Assembly: GCA_038534295.1 (NCBI GenBank)
Contig: JBCAXA010000001.1
Span: 930,001 to 994,000 of the forward strand
Source: JBCAXA01 sp038534295
GTDB taxonomy: Bacteria; Pseudomonadota; Gammaproteobacteria; Steroidobacterales; Woeseiaceae
DNA length: 64,000 nt
Reading direction: 5' to 3'
The position numbers and the translations under genes were made by a program. Below the pieces are notes generated by a model that searched no databases, was not told the origin of the DNA, and worked only from the letters and a program-made list of their open reading frames with translations. Shown piece by piece: positions 41,782-50,563 of the stretch (the stretch's first letter is position 1; each line of letters begins with the position of its first letter).

Positions 41782-44009
41782 GATCGATTGAGCCCTGCCA
41801 CGGGCACGGCAAAGTGCTGGATACTACGTTGTTCGAACTGCCGCCGCACGGCGGCCTGGGCGTCTGGGTCGCACACCGCAATGATCGCGCCACCGCCGCC
41901 GCCGCCGGTCAGCTTGGCGCCCCACGCACCGTGATCGCGCGCGATCTGACAGAGCATCTCAAGTTCTGCGGTCGACACGCCAAGAGCGTTTAGAAGGCCC
42001 TGATTGAGGTTCATCAGCCGACCGAGCTCGGCGAGCTTACCCGCGCGCAGCGCGTCGGCGGACGCCGCCGCGATCGTGTCGATCTCCCGCATCAGGCCGG
42101 TCGTCGGCACCGGCAGTGCTTCGTGGAGCGCCGCCACCTGCTCGACCATACGCCGGGTCGGCTGCACCGACGCCGCGACCGCCACCAGCAGCTCGAAGTC
42201 GCGCGCCGGATCGAGCCACTCGATGCCGGCCGCACCCAAGTCGCGACGATAGACGAGCGGCCGACCGTACACGGCCAAGGTGTTGTCGATGCCGGAAGCG
42301 CGACCGTGCGCCAAGCATTCGGCCGCATAGGCATGTTCATTCACGGCGGCATCGTCGAGTTCGAGGCGGAAATGGGTGTTCAGTGCGCGAATCAGTCCGA
42401 CGGCCAACGAGGCTGAGCCGCCGAGCCCGATACCGGGTGGGTACCGAGCATCGACGTGCACGTCGATCGCAACGTCGGTGAGACCGAGTCGGTCGAGCAG
42501 CGTATACACGACGGCATCGAGGCCACCCTGTTCGCGGCGCAGCTCGCGGCGTACTTGCCAGGCCGGAATCAAAATCCGCACCTGCTCCGACGCGGGTTCA
42601 ATACGCACTGAGAGTGCGTCCGGTATCGGTACGGCAACGGCGCGGTGGCCGTGCACGACGGCGTGCTCGCCGGCGACGATGATTTTGCCGGCAGCCGCCT
42701 CGCCGCGGCCGTTGGCGGAGGTCTCGGCGCGTATGGCGCGAAACAACTCCTTCGCCTTCCACGCTTTGATCTCGCCGCTGGCAACCAGCGCCGCGGTCAC
42801 GGCGTCGGCCTGCTCGGCCGGTACGCCAATCGATGCAACCACGCTGCGCGCATGCAAGCGCATATGGCCGCGCTGAATGCCGTGCGTCGCCAGCGCCCGC
42901 AACGCCGAGAAGTTCTGCCCGAGCCCAACGGCGACCATCACGCGGGCGAGTTCCTCGGCCCGTTCGATACCGAGCACGGCGAGCCCAAACCGTGCGCCTG
43001 GGTTGGCGGCCAGCGTGCCGCCGACCGTGCCCACTTTCATGGGCAATTCGAGCCGACCTTCGAGATCGCCGTCATCGCTTACCCGCCACTCGGTCAGCGA
43101 ACGATACGAGCCATTGCGCGCCGCGTAGGCATGTGCAGCGGCCTCGATGGCGCGCCAGTCGTTGCCGGTCGCAAGCGCGATCGGATCGATGCCGTTCATG
43201 ACGCCCTTGTTGTGCGTGACCGCGCGGTAGGCGTCGGTAGCCGCAAACTGGTTTGCTGAAACGATTGCGTCACGCACTTCCTCGCCGGACATGGCGCGCG
43301 TTGCAAGCGCCGCGGCCGGGACGCGCATCGTCGCACTGACCAGTGCCTCGTCGCAGTAATTTGACAGGATTCGCAAGCCGGCCTCGGCATTGGCGAGCTC
43401 TGCCAACAGCGGGGCGACGGCTTCGCACTGACTGTTGATCAGATTCGCGCCCATGGCATCGCAGGTATCGACCACGAGATGCACGACCAAGCGACTGACG
43501 TCGGCGCCGTCGCGCACGTCGACGCGTCGCACGCCGCCACCGCGACGCACCATGTTCGGATGTACCGCGTCGACCGCGTCGCGAATCGCCCGGTCCGCCT
43601 CGGCGAGATGTCGCCGTGCAGCGTCCCGATCACGCACGCCGCGCAACTCGATCTGGCCAATCGCCAGCAGATCGTCGGCACCTGTGCGAAAACCGCCGTG
43701 CCTCGCGGCAAGTTTGGCGGCCGCCGACGCCGCGGCGACGATCGAGGGTTCCTCGACGACAAAAGGCACGACATAGTGCCGCTCGTCGACAACAACACCG
43801 GTCACGAGACCGAGCGGCAAACCGAAAACGCCAATGACGTTTTCAATCATCCGATCGGCAGCAGCGCGCGTCAGGACATAGCCGCTGCCGGCGAGCGTCG
43901 CTGCCTCATCGCCGCTCAAGACACCGGCATCGATGAGTCGATCGATGCGCTCGGCCGGGCGCAGCCGGTAAAAGCCGGACAGCATCGCGCGATCGTCAGC
44001 GGCCGCCAT
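41778..44009 (-). CDS. HMG-CoA reductase (class II)-mevalonate kinase fusion
   Basis: A 743-residue two-enzyme protein. Residues 1 to about 435 are a class II HMG-CoA reductase: ENVIGVFGLPLGLVTGVVV with catalytic Glu, FVVEEPSIVAAAS, DAMGANLINSQCE, THNKGVMNGID with catalytic Lys, GTVGG, and GIQRGHMRLHARS with the catalytic His. From about 438 on it is a GHMP kinase of mevalonate kinase type: AAGKIIVAGEHAVVHGHRAV, ATP loop PPGIGLGGSASLA (about 525-537) and AKLTGGGGGGA near the end. Both active sites look intact. One chain would make mevalonate and phosphorylate it. It is located between pmk (two bases) and idi (overlap). Confidence 0.93.
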   Translation of the reverse strand: MAAADDRAMLSGFYRLRPAERIDRLIDAGVLSGDEAATLAGSGYVLTRAAADRMIENVIGVFGLPLGLVTGVVVDERHYVVPFVVEEPSIVAAASAAAKLAARHGGFRTGADDLLAIGQIELRGVRDRDAARRHLAEADRAIRDAVDAVHPNMVRRGGGVRRVDVRDGADVSRLVVHLVVDTCDAMGANLINSQCEAVAPLLAELANAEAGLRILSNYCDEALVSATMRVPAAALATRAMSGEEVRDAIVSANQFAATDAYRAVTHNKGVMNGIDPIALATGNDWRAIEAAAHAYAARNGSYRSLTEWRVSDDGDLEGRLELPMKVGTVGGTLAANPGARFGLAVLGIERAEELARVMVAVGLGQNFSALRALATHGIQRGHMRLHARSVVASIGVPAEQADAVTAALVASGEIKAWKAKELFRAIRAETSANGRGEAAAGKIIVAGEHAVVHGHRAVAVPIPDALSVRIEPASEQVRILIPAWQVRRELRREQGGLDAVVYTLLDRLGLTDVAIDVHVDARYPPGIGLGGSASLAVGLIRALNTHFRLELDDAAVNEHAYAAECLAHGRASGIDNTLAVYGRPLVYRRDLGAAGIEWLDPARDFELLVAVAASVQPTRRMVEQVAALHEALPVPTTGLMREIDTIAAASADALRAGKLAELGRLMNLNQGLLNALGVSTAELEMLCQIARDHGAWGAKLTGGGGGGAIIAVCDPDAQAAVRRQFEQRSIQHFAVPVAGLNRS

Positions 44010-44011
44010 GC

Positions 44012-45028
44012 TCAGGCAGCCTCGGCCGGACTTTGAACGGCGGGGTACGTCGCGAAGCCGGCGGCGGCGGCGGCCTCATCGAACGCCGCCAGGCGTGCCG
44101 GATCGGCAGCTACAGCGACACCGACATCGCCGCCACCAGCGCCACTCGGCTTGTACGCCACACCGGCCATTTCGGCCAGTGCAGCCAACTGGCGATGTTC
44201 CGACGACACGATGCCGAGCCCAGCGGCAGCGTCGAAGCGCTCGAGCGCAGCCGCGTAGCCGCGCGTCGCACGCTCACCGGCCCCAGCACGCCACGCCTCC
44301 TCGGCGTCGCGCGCGGCCTCGCCGAGCGCCTGCAACGCCGCACCGGCCCGGACGTCGGCTCCGCGCCACGCCTGCAACTCGGCCAGCATGCGCGCTGTCG
44401 ACGCGGGTACGCCGGTATCGACGATGCGCAGCGCGACGTCGCCCGGAATCGATAAGTGATCGACCGTTGGCATGCCTGACGACGTCGTTACGGACAACAG
44501 TCCGCTGTGCCACGCGGCAGCGATGTCGACGCCTGAACCGCGACCGCCTTGGGCTTGGCGGTGCACCTCGACGAGGGAAGTGAGCTCGAGCGCGATGCCG
44601 CTCGCGGCGGCGAGCGCTTTGCCGAGCGCAACGCAAACCGCAGCGCTCGAGCCGAGACCGAGCTTGCGCCCACCGGCGTACAAGGCCCGACTGTCGATGT
44701 CGAGATCGACGCCGCCTGGCGGCAAACCAAGCCGCTCGATGACGGCAGCGGCTAACCCAAAGTGGCCCGCCATCGCTGGCTCGGCAAACACGAGCTTGCC
44801 CTCGACCAAAGAGAAATCGGCGTCTCGATCCATGCCGCTCGCGTGTAGCCGACAGCAGCGGTCGGTCCGTTCGCGCACGCTGGCGGCAACGCGCCGGTCG
44901 ACCGCCAACACAACCGCTGGCGCACCAAACAGCACGGCGTATTCGCCGCTCAACACCAGTTTGGCGGGCGCCTCGGCAGTAACGTTCAGCACTGGGTTGC
45001 CGTTGCGCCGGGCCCGAGTCCGCAGCAC
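44012..45028 (-). CDS. Phosphomevalonate kinase (GHMP family)
   Basis: A 338-residue GHMP kinase that turns 5-phosphomevalonate into 5-diphosphomevalonate. Motifs: AEAPAKLVLSGEYAVLFGAP (15-34), the ATP loop KLGLGSSAAVCVAL (about 121-134), QAQGGRGSGVDIAAA, typical of Erg8-type phosphomevalonate kinases, and KPSGAGGGDVGVAV. GTG 45028 follows a GAGGTG site; a second GTG at 44992 would place the start nearer the kinase fold and seven bases inside the mvaD stop. Located between mvaD and the HMGR-MVK fusion. Confidence 0.85.
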   Translation of the reverse strand: MLRTRARRNGNPVLNVTAEAPAKLVLSGEYAVLFGAPAVVLAVDRRVAASVRERTDRCCRLHASGMDRDADFSLVEGKLVFAEPAMAGHFGLAAAVIERLGLPPGGVDLDIDSRALYAGGRKLGLGSSAAVCVALGKALAAASGIALELTSLVEVHRQAQGGRGSGVDIAAAWHSGLLSVTTSSGMPTVDHLSIPGDVALRIVDTGVPASTARMLAELQAWRGADVRAGAALQALGEAARDAEEAWRAGAGERATRGYAAALERFDAAAGLGIVSSEHRQLAALAEMAGVAYKPSGAGGGDVGVAVAADPARLAAFDEAAAAAGFATYPAVQSPAEAA

Positions 45029-45963
45029 ATCACCTCAACGACCCCGGGAACGTCGGCCAACGCATCGGCAACAGCGTTGGTATCGTCGGGATCGCAGACG
45101 GCCTTGATCTGCGGTCCCGCGTCAATCGTGAAGAACACGGCATGGCCGAGACGGCGCAGGCCGCGCACGCGGTGAATCGCCTCGACGGTCGCGCCGTTCC
45201 AGTACACCAAACCGGGCTGGCTGCTTAGCATGACGGCGTGCATCTTTAGGCAGTTGTGCTCGGAAATCGTCGCGAGGCGCTCGAAATCGTGCGACTGGAT
45301 CGCGGCCAGCGCATCGTCAACGTCGTGCGCCTGGTTGGCCACCCACGTGTCATAGAACGGCGAGGTCAGACGAGACTGCTCCATGCCCTCGGTAGAGCCG
45401 ACGGCTTTCTGCTCGTGCGTCGTCACAGCGATGACCACCGACAGTGGCCAGGCGTCCGCGCTCAGCACCGTGTTGACGTTGATGGGATGGTTCTTGTTCT
45501 CCGGCGCCGCGAGATAAACAAAGCCGCCGTACATTGAACGAGCCGCCGAGCCCGACGCTTGGCCGGCGAGCCGCGCGAGCTCGAGGCGGGACAAGCGACC
45601 GCCGTGCAAAACATCGGCAGCGGTCACGAGTGCGGCGAACCCGGCGGCGGATGATGCAAGACCCGCCGCTACCGGGAAATTGATATCGCTTTCGGCGACC
45701 AGCGCGCGGAACGGCGCATCGGCCGATACCCGATAGGCATCGAAACACTGCGCGGCACGCTGCTCGGACTTCGGATCGACGTGGCCGTTGATGCTCAGAC
45801 GATCCTTGTCGCCGTGCTCGGCAAAACCGACTCGCGTACGCACCGTCAAACGGTCGAGCGTGATCGACACGGAGCTGACCGCCGGCAGATTGCGCACAGC
45901 GTCCTGCTTGCCCCAGTACTTGACCAACGCAATGTTCGGGTGCGCCGAAGCGAGAACTTGCAT
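44986..45963 (-). CDS. mvaD: Diphosphomevalonate decarboxylase
   Basis: ATP-dependent decarboxylation of mevalonate diphosphate to IPP. The 325-residue protein begins MQVLASAHPNIALVKYWGKQD, the classic MvaD start. Also present are the VSSVSITLD region, ATP loop PVAAGLASSAAGFAAL (about 104-119), the AGQASGSAARSMYGGFV motif with catalytic-region Ser/Arg, and FTIDAGPQIKA. ATG 45963 is chosen over the frame's earlier starts because the family begins here. It is first of the four-gene operon and divergent from ispA with about 100 bases between starts. Confidence 0.93.
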   Translation of the reverse strand: MQVLASAHPNIALVKYWGKQDAVRNLPAVSSVSITLDRLTVRTRVGFAEHGDKDRLSINGHVDPKSEQRAAQCFDAYRVSADAPFRALVAESDINFPVAAGLASSAAGFAALVTAADVLHGGRLSRLELARLAGQASGSAARSMYGGFVYLAAPENKNHPINVNTVLSADAWPLSVVIAVTTHEQKAVGSTEGMEQSRLTSPFYDTWVANQAHDVDDALAAIQSHDFERLATISEHNCLKMHAVMLSSQPGLVYWNGATVEAIHRVRGLRRLGHAVFFTIDAGPQIKAVCDPDDTNAVADALADVPGVVEVMCCGLGPGATATQC

Positions 45964-46062
45964 AGCTGAAATGACGAACCGAACTCGACTCTTAATTGTA
46001 ACCGATTCGACCTCGACGCCGGCGCCGTCGCCAGAGCGCGGGGTGCATGCGAGAATGCCGCG

Positions 46063-46953
46063 ATGAGTTTTACCGGTCGTATTCAACACTACACCGCGCA
46101 GGTCGACGCGGCGCTAGATGCGGCGCTGCCGGCATCCGCAACGTCACCGGCGCGGCTGCACGAGGCGATGCGCTATGCGGTGTTCAACGGCGGCAAGCGA
46201 ATTCGGCCATTGCTGGTCTACGCAACCGGCGAAACGCTTGGCGTCGATGCCGACGTCCTCGACCCGATCGCCGCCAGCATCGAATTGATTCACGCCTTTT
46301 CGCTGGTCCACGACGACTTGCCGGCGATGGACGACGATGACCTTAGGCGCGGCAAACCAACCGTCCACAAGGCTTTTGATGAGGCGACCGCAATACTGGC
46401 GGCGGATGCCCTGCAGCCGCTGGCCTTCCAATTGCTCGCCGATGCCGGATTACGCTCGAACAACGCTGCTGGCTGGCTGGAAAGCAGTCGACAGCTTGCG
46501 CTGGCCGCCGGGTCACTGGGTATGACCGGCGGTCAGGCCATCGACCTCGAGGCCGAAGGTTGCGTTCTCACGCAAGACGAGCTCGACCTCATGCACGCCA
46601 TGAAGACGGGCTGCCTGATACGCGTATCGATCGAGGCGGTCGTCGCGATCGCCGCTCCCGAAGATGCGGCCCAGCGCGCCGCGCTGAGTAAGTTTGCCGC
46701 GGCCATCGGGCTTGCCTTTCAGGTTCGCGACGACATTCTCGACGTCGAGGGAGCAACGGCGGTCATTGGCAAGCAACAGGGCGCCGACGAGGACCGCGGC
46801 AAAGCCACCTGGCCGCTGCTGTTTGGCATGACCGCCGCGAAGCAGCGCTGCGAAGCGCTGCGTGGCGAGTCGTTCGATGCCTTGGCCAAGCTCGGCGATG
46901 CTGCCGACCCGTTGCGTGCACTCGCGACGCTGATCATCGATCGCGACCACTAG
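46063..46953 (+). CDS. ispA: Farnesyl diphosphate synthase (IspA-type polyprenyl synthase)
   Basis: Extends DMAPP with IPP to C10/C15 prenyl diphosphates, downstream of the mevalonate block. In the 296-residue protein the first Asp-rich motif is DDLPAMDDDD (84-93, with the two-residue insertion of bacterial FPPS), then RRGKPTVHKAF; the second is DDILDVEG. The GGKRIRPLL substrate-lysine region is clear. It is divergent from mvaD and three bases before dinB. Confidence 0.94.
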   Translation: MSFTGRIQHYTAQVDAALDAALPASATSPARLHEAMRYAVFNGGKRIRPLLVYATGETLGVDADVLDPIAASIELIHAFSLVHDDLPAMDDDDLRRGKPTVHKAFDEATAILAADALQPLAFQLLADAGLRSNNAAGWLESSRQLALAAGSLGMTGGQAIDLEAEGCVLTQDELDLMHAMKTGCLIRVSIEAVVAIAAPEDAAQRAALSKFAAAIGLAFQVRDDILDVEGATAVIGKQQGADEDRGKATWPLLFGMTAAKQRCEALRGESFDALAKLGDAADPLRALATLIIDRDH

Positions 46954-46955
46954 CG

Positions 46956-48143
46956 ATGAGCGAATCGGCCGAACGCTGGATACTGCATGCCGACATGGAT
47001 GCGTTCTACGCGTCGGTCGAGCAACGAGATTTTCCGGAGCTAAAAGACGTAGCGCTGGTCGTCGGTGGCGACGGCGGTCGCGGCGTCGTTGCCGCTGCCA
47101 GCTACAACGCGCGCCGGTTCGGAATCCGCTCGGCAATGCCTATGCGCGAAGCGCACGCGCGCTGCGCCGATCTTGTCGTGCGGCAGCCGCGTATGGCGGT
47201 GTACCAACGTGAGTCGGCCCGCGTCTTCGATATCTTCAGGAGTTTCACTCCAGTAGTCGAAGGTTTGTCCTTGGATGAAGCCTTTCTCGACGTCAGCCAG
47301 AGTCTTGCGTTGTTCGGCACTGCCGAAGCGATCGCGCGTGAGCTCAAGCGCAGCGTCAAGAACGCTACCGCACTGACCATCTCCGTAGGCGTTGCGCCGA
47401 ACAAGCTGGTCGCCAAGATCGCCTCTGATCTCGACAAACCGGACGGTTTGACGGTCGTAACGCCGGCAACGATGCAGGCGACGCTCGACCCGCTGTCGGC
47501 GCGCGTGCTGCCGGGTATCGGGCCGCGCACCGGCGCCCGACTCTCGCGCCAGGGCATCGCAACACTGCGCGATCTGCGGCTGGCGAGTGAGCCGACGCTA
47601 AGCCAGCTGTTCGGTCGACATGCCGATTCCATACGTCGGCGAGCGAGCGGCATTGACGACCGCGATGTCGTCGTGCGCCGGGCCGAGAAGAGCATCAGCG
47701 CCGAATGCACGTTCGACAAAGATCTCGACGCAAGGGTCGAGATCGACGCCGAGCTCGTGCGCTTGGTCGAAAAAGTCGCCGCGCGGCTGCGCCGCAAGCG
47801 GCTCGAGGCACGCAAGGTCACCGTTAAAATTCGCGAGCACGATTTCACGACGGTTACCCGGCAAATGCCGCTGAAACCGCCCAGTGACGTTACCGAATCG
47901 ATTTTGCACGCCGCCCAGCAGCTAACGGCACGCTGGCTCGCCGAGAACCCCAGCGCACGCATTCGACTGCTCGGTGTGGGCGTCGGCCAGCTGGTCGAGG
48001 CCCGCCAGGTCGATCTCTTCGGTGCCTCAACCGAGCACGCCGGGTCGGAGCTCGATGCGACCGTGGATCGAGTGACCGAGCGTTTTGGGGCAGGTGCGCT
48101 AACCCGCGCAAGCGCGATAAACCGTTCAAAATCACGCGACTGA
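46956..48143 (+). CDS. dinB: DNA polymerase IV (Y-family)
   Basis: A 395-residue error-prone translesion polymerase. It has LHADMDAFYASVEQRD (metal-binding Asp, residues 10-25), SYNARRFGIRSAMPM, the SLDEAFLDVS catalytic pair, VGVAPNKLVAKIASDLDKP and a helix-hairpin-helix at LPGIGPRTGARL, followed by the little-finger domain. The end lacks a strict QLxLF clamp motif, but QVDLFGAS near 350 may serve as one. It lies two bases after ispA, probably on the same transcript, a chance pairing functionally. Confidence 0.94.
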   Translation: MSESAERWILHADMDAFYASVEQRDFPELKDVALVVGGDGGRGVVAAASYNARRFGIRSAMPMREAHARCADLVVRQPRMAVYQRESARVFDIFRSFTPVVEGLSLDEAFLDVSQSLALFGTAEAIARELKRSVKNATALTISVGVAPNKLVAKIASDLDKPDGLTVVTPATMQATLDPLSARVLPGIGPRTGARLSRQGIATLRDLRLASEPTLSQLFGRHADSIRRRASGIDDRDVVVRRAEKSISAECTFDKDLDARVEIDAELVRLVEKVAARLRRKRLEARKVTVKIREHDFTTVTRQMPLKPPSDVTESILHAAQQLTARWLAENPSARIRLLGVGVGQLVEARQVDLFGASTEHAGSELDATVDRVTERFGAGALTRASAINRSKSRD

Positions 48144-48210
48144 GCCGCGCGTAGCCGCTGGGGACGCCACCCGCTCATGTATACTTTTCCGAGCTTCGAC
48201 GGCTAAACCC

Positions 48211-49872
48211 ATGTACACACAATACTTCGGCCTCACGGAAAAGCCGTTCACGATCACGCCGGACCCGCGCTATCTCTATATGAGCGAGCGCCATAGCGAA
48301 GCCCTCGCGCACCTTTTATACGGAATAAACGAGAGCGACGGCTTCATACAGCTGACCGGCGAAGTCGGCACGGGCAAAACGACGTTGATCCGCAGTCTGT
48401 TTCTGCAGCTGCCGGAGAACGCCGAAATTGCGCTCGTGCTGAATCCGCAGCTGTCGCCACGCGAGTTTCTTGCCGCGATCGCCAACGAACTCGACATCGA
48501 GAGCGTCGCCGACACCGACAGTCTGAAGACCTTGATCGATCGCCTGACTGAACACCTGCTCGCCAATCACTCGGCCGGCCGACGCACGATTCTGGTGGTT
48601 GACGAAGCGCAGAATCTCGCGGTCGAAGTTCTCGAACAGGTACGCATGCTGACGAACCTGGAGACGGCGCGGCAGAAGCTGCTGCAAATCATCCTGATCG
48701 GCCAGCCGGAGCTGCGCGACTTGCTTGCCCGGACCGATCTTCGTCAGCTTGCCCAACGCATCACGGCCCGCTACCACCTCGAGCCGCTGTCGAGCGCCGA
48801 GGTCGGCCGGTACATCGAACATCGCTTGAAGGTGGCCGGCGCGGTCGGCGAGCTGTTCACGCCTGGCGCGAAACGCGAAATCTATCGGCTGGCGCGCGGC
48901 ATACCGCGCCTCGTCAACGTGTTGTGCGACCGATCGCTGCTGGGCGCGTATGTGCGTGAGCAGCCCAAAGTCGACAAGCGGCTCGTGCGCGAAGCGGGTC
49001 GGGAGGTCGCCGGCGAACCGGTGGCGCCAAGTTTCGGCGGCTGGTGGCTACCGGGCCTTGCGACCGTAGCGGCGGCCATCATCCTTGCCGGCGTCTGGTC
49101 GTTCGTGCGCTTCGCCGATGCCGAACGCCATAGTCAAACCATCAGCGCCGCCGAACCGCTGACCATTGCGCGGGCACCGGTCGCGGCAGCGCCCACACCG
49201 GCACCGCCGCCGGTCGAAACGCCGGTCGCGAAAGCCGCTCCGACCGTTGATCTCGCCGCATTGCTGCGGGCCAACCAGGACCGCACCGGTACCGCAACGG
49301 CGTTCACTGCCTTATTCGACACCTGGGGCACGGCCGTTCCCGACGACGTCGTGGCCTGCGAATATGCAAGCAGCTCATTGGGGCTGCGCTGTTTGTACCT
49401 GCGCGGCTCGTGGGCCATCGTCAGACAGCTCGACCGACCCGCAATTCTGACCTTGACCGATCGGGCCGGCGAAACGCATCAGGTCGTGCTCATCGGCATC
49501 GCCGGCGACGAGGCGGAGCTGCGCATCGGCAACGAAACGGTGCGAGTACCGCAGGCGGCAGTGTCAGATGTCTGGTTCGGCGAGTCGCTGCTGCTGTGGC
49601 GACCACCGAACGGTTCGGCCAAAGCGTTTGTGCCTGGGATGCGTGACCCTGGTGTGCTGTGGCTGCGCCAATCGCTTGCGGCGATCCAAGGCGTACCGGT
49701 CGAACAGGCCGACTCCGAACTGTTTGACGCAGACCTCGAACGCCGCGTGCGCGAGTATCAACGCGCCCGCCGCCTCAAGGTCGACGGATTGGTGGGACAG
49801 CAGACGCAGATCATTATCAACTCCGACCTCGGACTCGACGGAATACCGCGTCTCAGCGACGCGGGCAGTTAG
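48211..49872 (+). CDS. ExeA/GspA-like ATPase with peptidoglycan-binding domain
   Basis: A 553-residue protein. The N-terminal AAA ATPase has MYTQYFGLTEKPFTITPDPR, Walker A TGEVGTGKTTLIRS (49-62) and Walker B ILVVDEAQNL. A transmembrane helix near 282-303 is followed by a proline-rich linker and a periplasmic end with a beta domain and a peptidoglycan-binding_1-like fold (LWLRQSLAAIQGVPV, RVREYQRARRLKVDGLVG). In Aeromonas, ExeA with ExeB remodels peptidoglycan for type II secretin assembly. The following gene is GspB-like; no other gsp genes are in the window. Confidence 0.92.
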   Translation: MYTQYFGLTEKPFTITPDPRYLYMSERHSEALAHLLYGINESDGFIQLTGEVGTGKTTLIRSLFLQLPENAEIALVLNPQLSPREFLAAIANELDIESVADTDSLKTLIDRLTEHLLANHSAGRRTILVVDEAQNLAVEVLEQVRMLTNLETARQKLLQIILIGQPELRDLLARTDLRQLAQRITARYHLEPLSSAEVGRYIEHRLKVAGAVGELFTPGAKREIYRLARGIPRLVNVLCDRSLLGAYVREQPKVDKRLVREAGREVAGEPVAPSFGGWWLPGLATVAAAIILAGVWSFVRFADAERHSQTISAAEPLTIARAPVAAAPTPAPPPVETPVAKAAPTVDLAALLRANQDRTGTATAFTALFDTWGTAVPDDVVACEYASSSLGLRCLYLRGSWAIVRQLDRPAILTLTDRAGETHQVVLIGIAGDEAELRIGNETVRVPQAAVSDVWFGESLLLWRPPNGSAKAFVPGMRDPGVLWLRQSLAAIQGVPVEQADSELFDADLERRVREYQRARRLKVDGLVGQQTQIIINSDLGLDGIPRLSDAGS

Positions 49873-49900
49873 GCAGACAGGCTTTGCAGGAGACCATGTT

Positions 49901-50563
49901 TTGTCGCTGATACTCGATGCGCTCAAGAAATCGGATAACGAGCGCAAGACTCGTATCGCACCCGACATGGCCGACGTGCCTTCCGCGCGCAGCGCGGCGC
50001 GCGCGCCCGTTTGGCTGTGGTGGTTCATCGGTCTGCTCGTCATCAACTTGGGCGTGCTGTTGGTCGTGCTGACACGCGGCGACAGCGAAACCGCGTCAGC
50101 CGCCACGACGCTCGCGGCTGCACCAAACGTCGATCAACCGGCCCTGCTCGCGCCGCCGCCGGAAAAGCAGCCGGTCGAGCCGCTGGCGTCGGCAACGGTG
50201 CCGTCGCGACCGGTGCCCACCGAGGCGCCACCGGCTCGTACGACGCCGCAACCGCGGCCGAGCGTGCGCGAAACGCCACCGGCGGCCGCGCCGGCGCCGG
50301 AAGTTACGTATGTGCAGGAGCCGGTTATCGATGAGCTGCCGCTGTTTGACGTGCTGCGCGGCGAAGGCCGTTTGCAGCTCGACGACCTCGATCTCAGTTT
50401 GCACGTCTATAACGCGGTAGCGAGCCAACGTTTCGTGTTCATCAATGGCCGGCGCTACAACGAAGGCGAAGTCTTGAGCGAAGGGCCGCGCGTCGATGCC
50501 ATCCGCCGCGACGGTGTTGCATTGAGCTATCGCGGTACCGCGTTTTTGTTGCCACGCGAATGA
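49901..50563 (+). CDS. GspB-like type II secretion assembly protein
   Basis: A 220-residue protein with a short cytosolic start (LSLILDALKKSDNERKTR, the family signature), one transmembrane helix near 39-57, a long proline-rich periplasmic linker (60-130) and a C-terminal GspB/T2SSB domain (RLQLDDLDLSLHVYNAVAS, RFVFINGRRYNEGEVL). It starts at TTG 49901, where AGGAGA lies seven bases upstream; the longer frame from 49568 lies inside exeA. It pairs with the ExeA-like ATPase, and its stop overlaps the next start (ATGA). Confidence 0.9.
   Translation: MSLILDALKKSDNERKTRIAPDMADVPSARSAARAPVWLWWFIGLLVINLGVLLVVLTRGDSETASAATTLAAAPNVDQPALLAPPPEKQPVEPLASATVPSRPVPTEAPPARTTPQPRPSVRETPPAAAPAPEVTYVQEPVIDELPLFDVLRGEGRLQLDDLDLSLHVYNAVASQRFVFINGRRYNEGEVLSEGPRVDAIRRDGVALSYRGTAFLLPRE

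Noticed and set aside
47102..48178. Open frame of 358 codons on the minus strand
   Set aside because: Antisense to dinB; the translation is Ser/Arg-rich with no domain.
49568..49900. Longer N-terminus for the GspB-like gene
   Set aside because: The upstream part lies inside the exeA gene in another frame, and the family signature starts at TTG 49901 with a good ribosome site.
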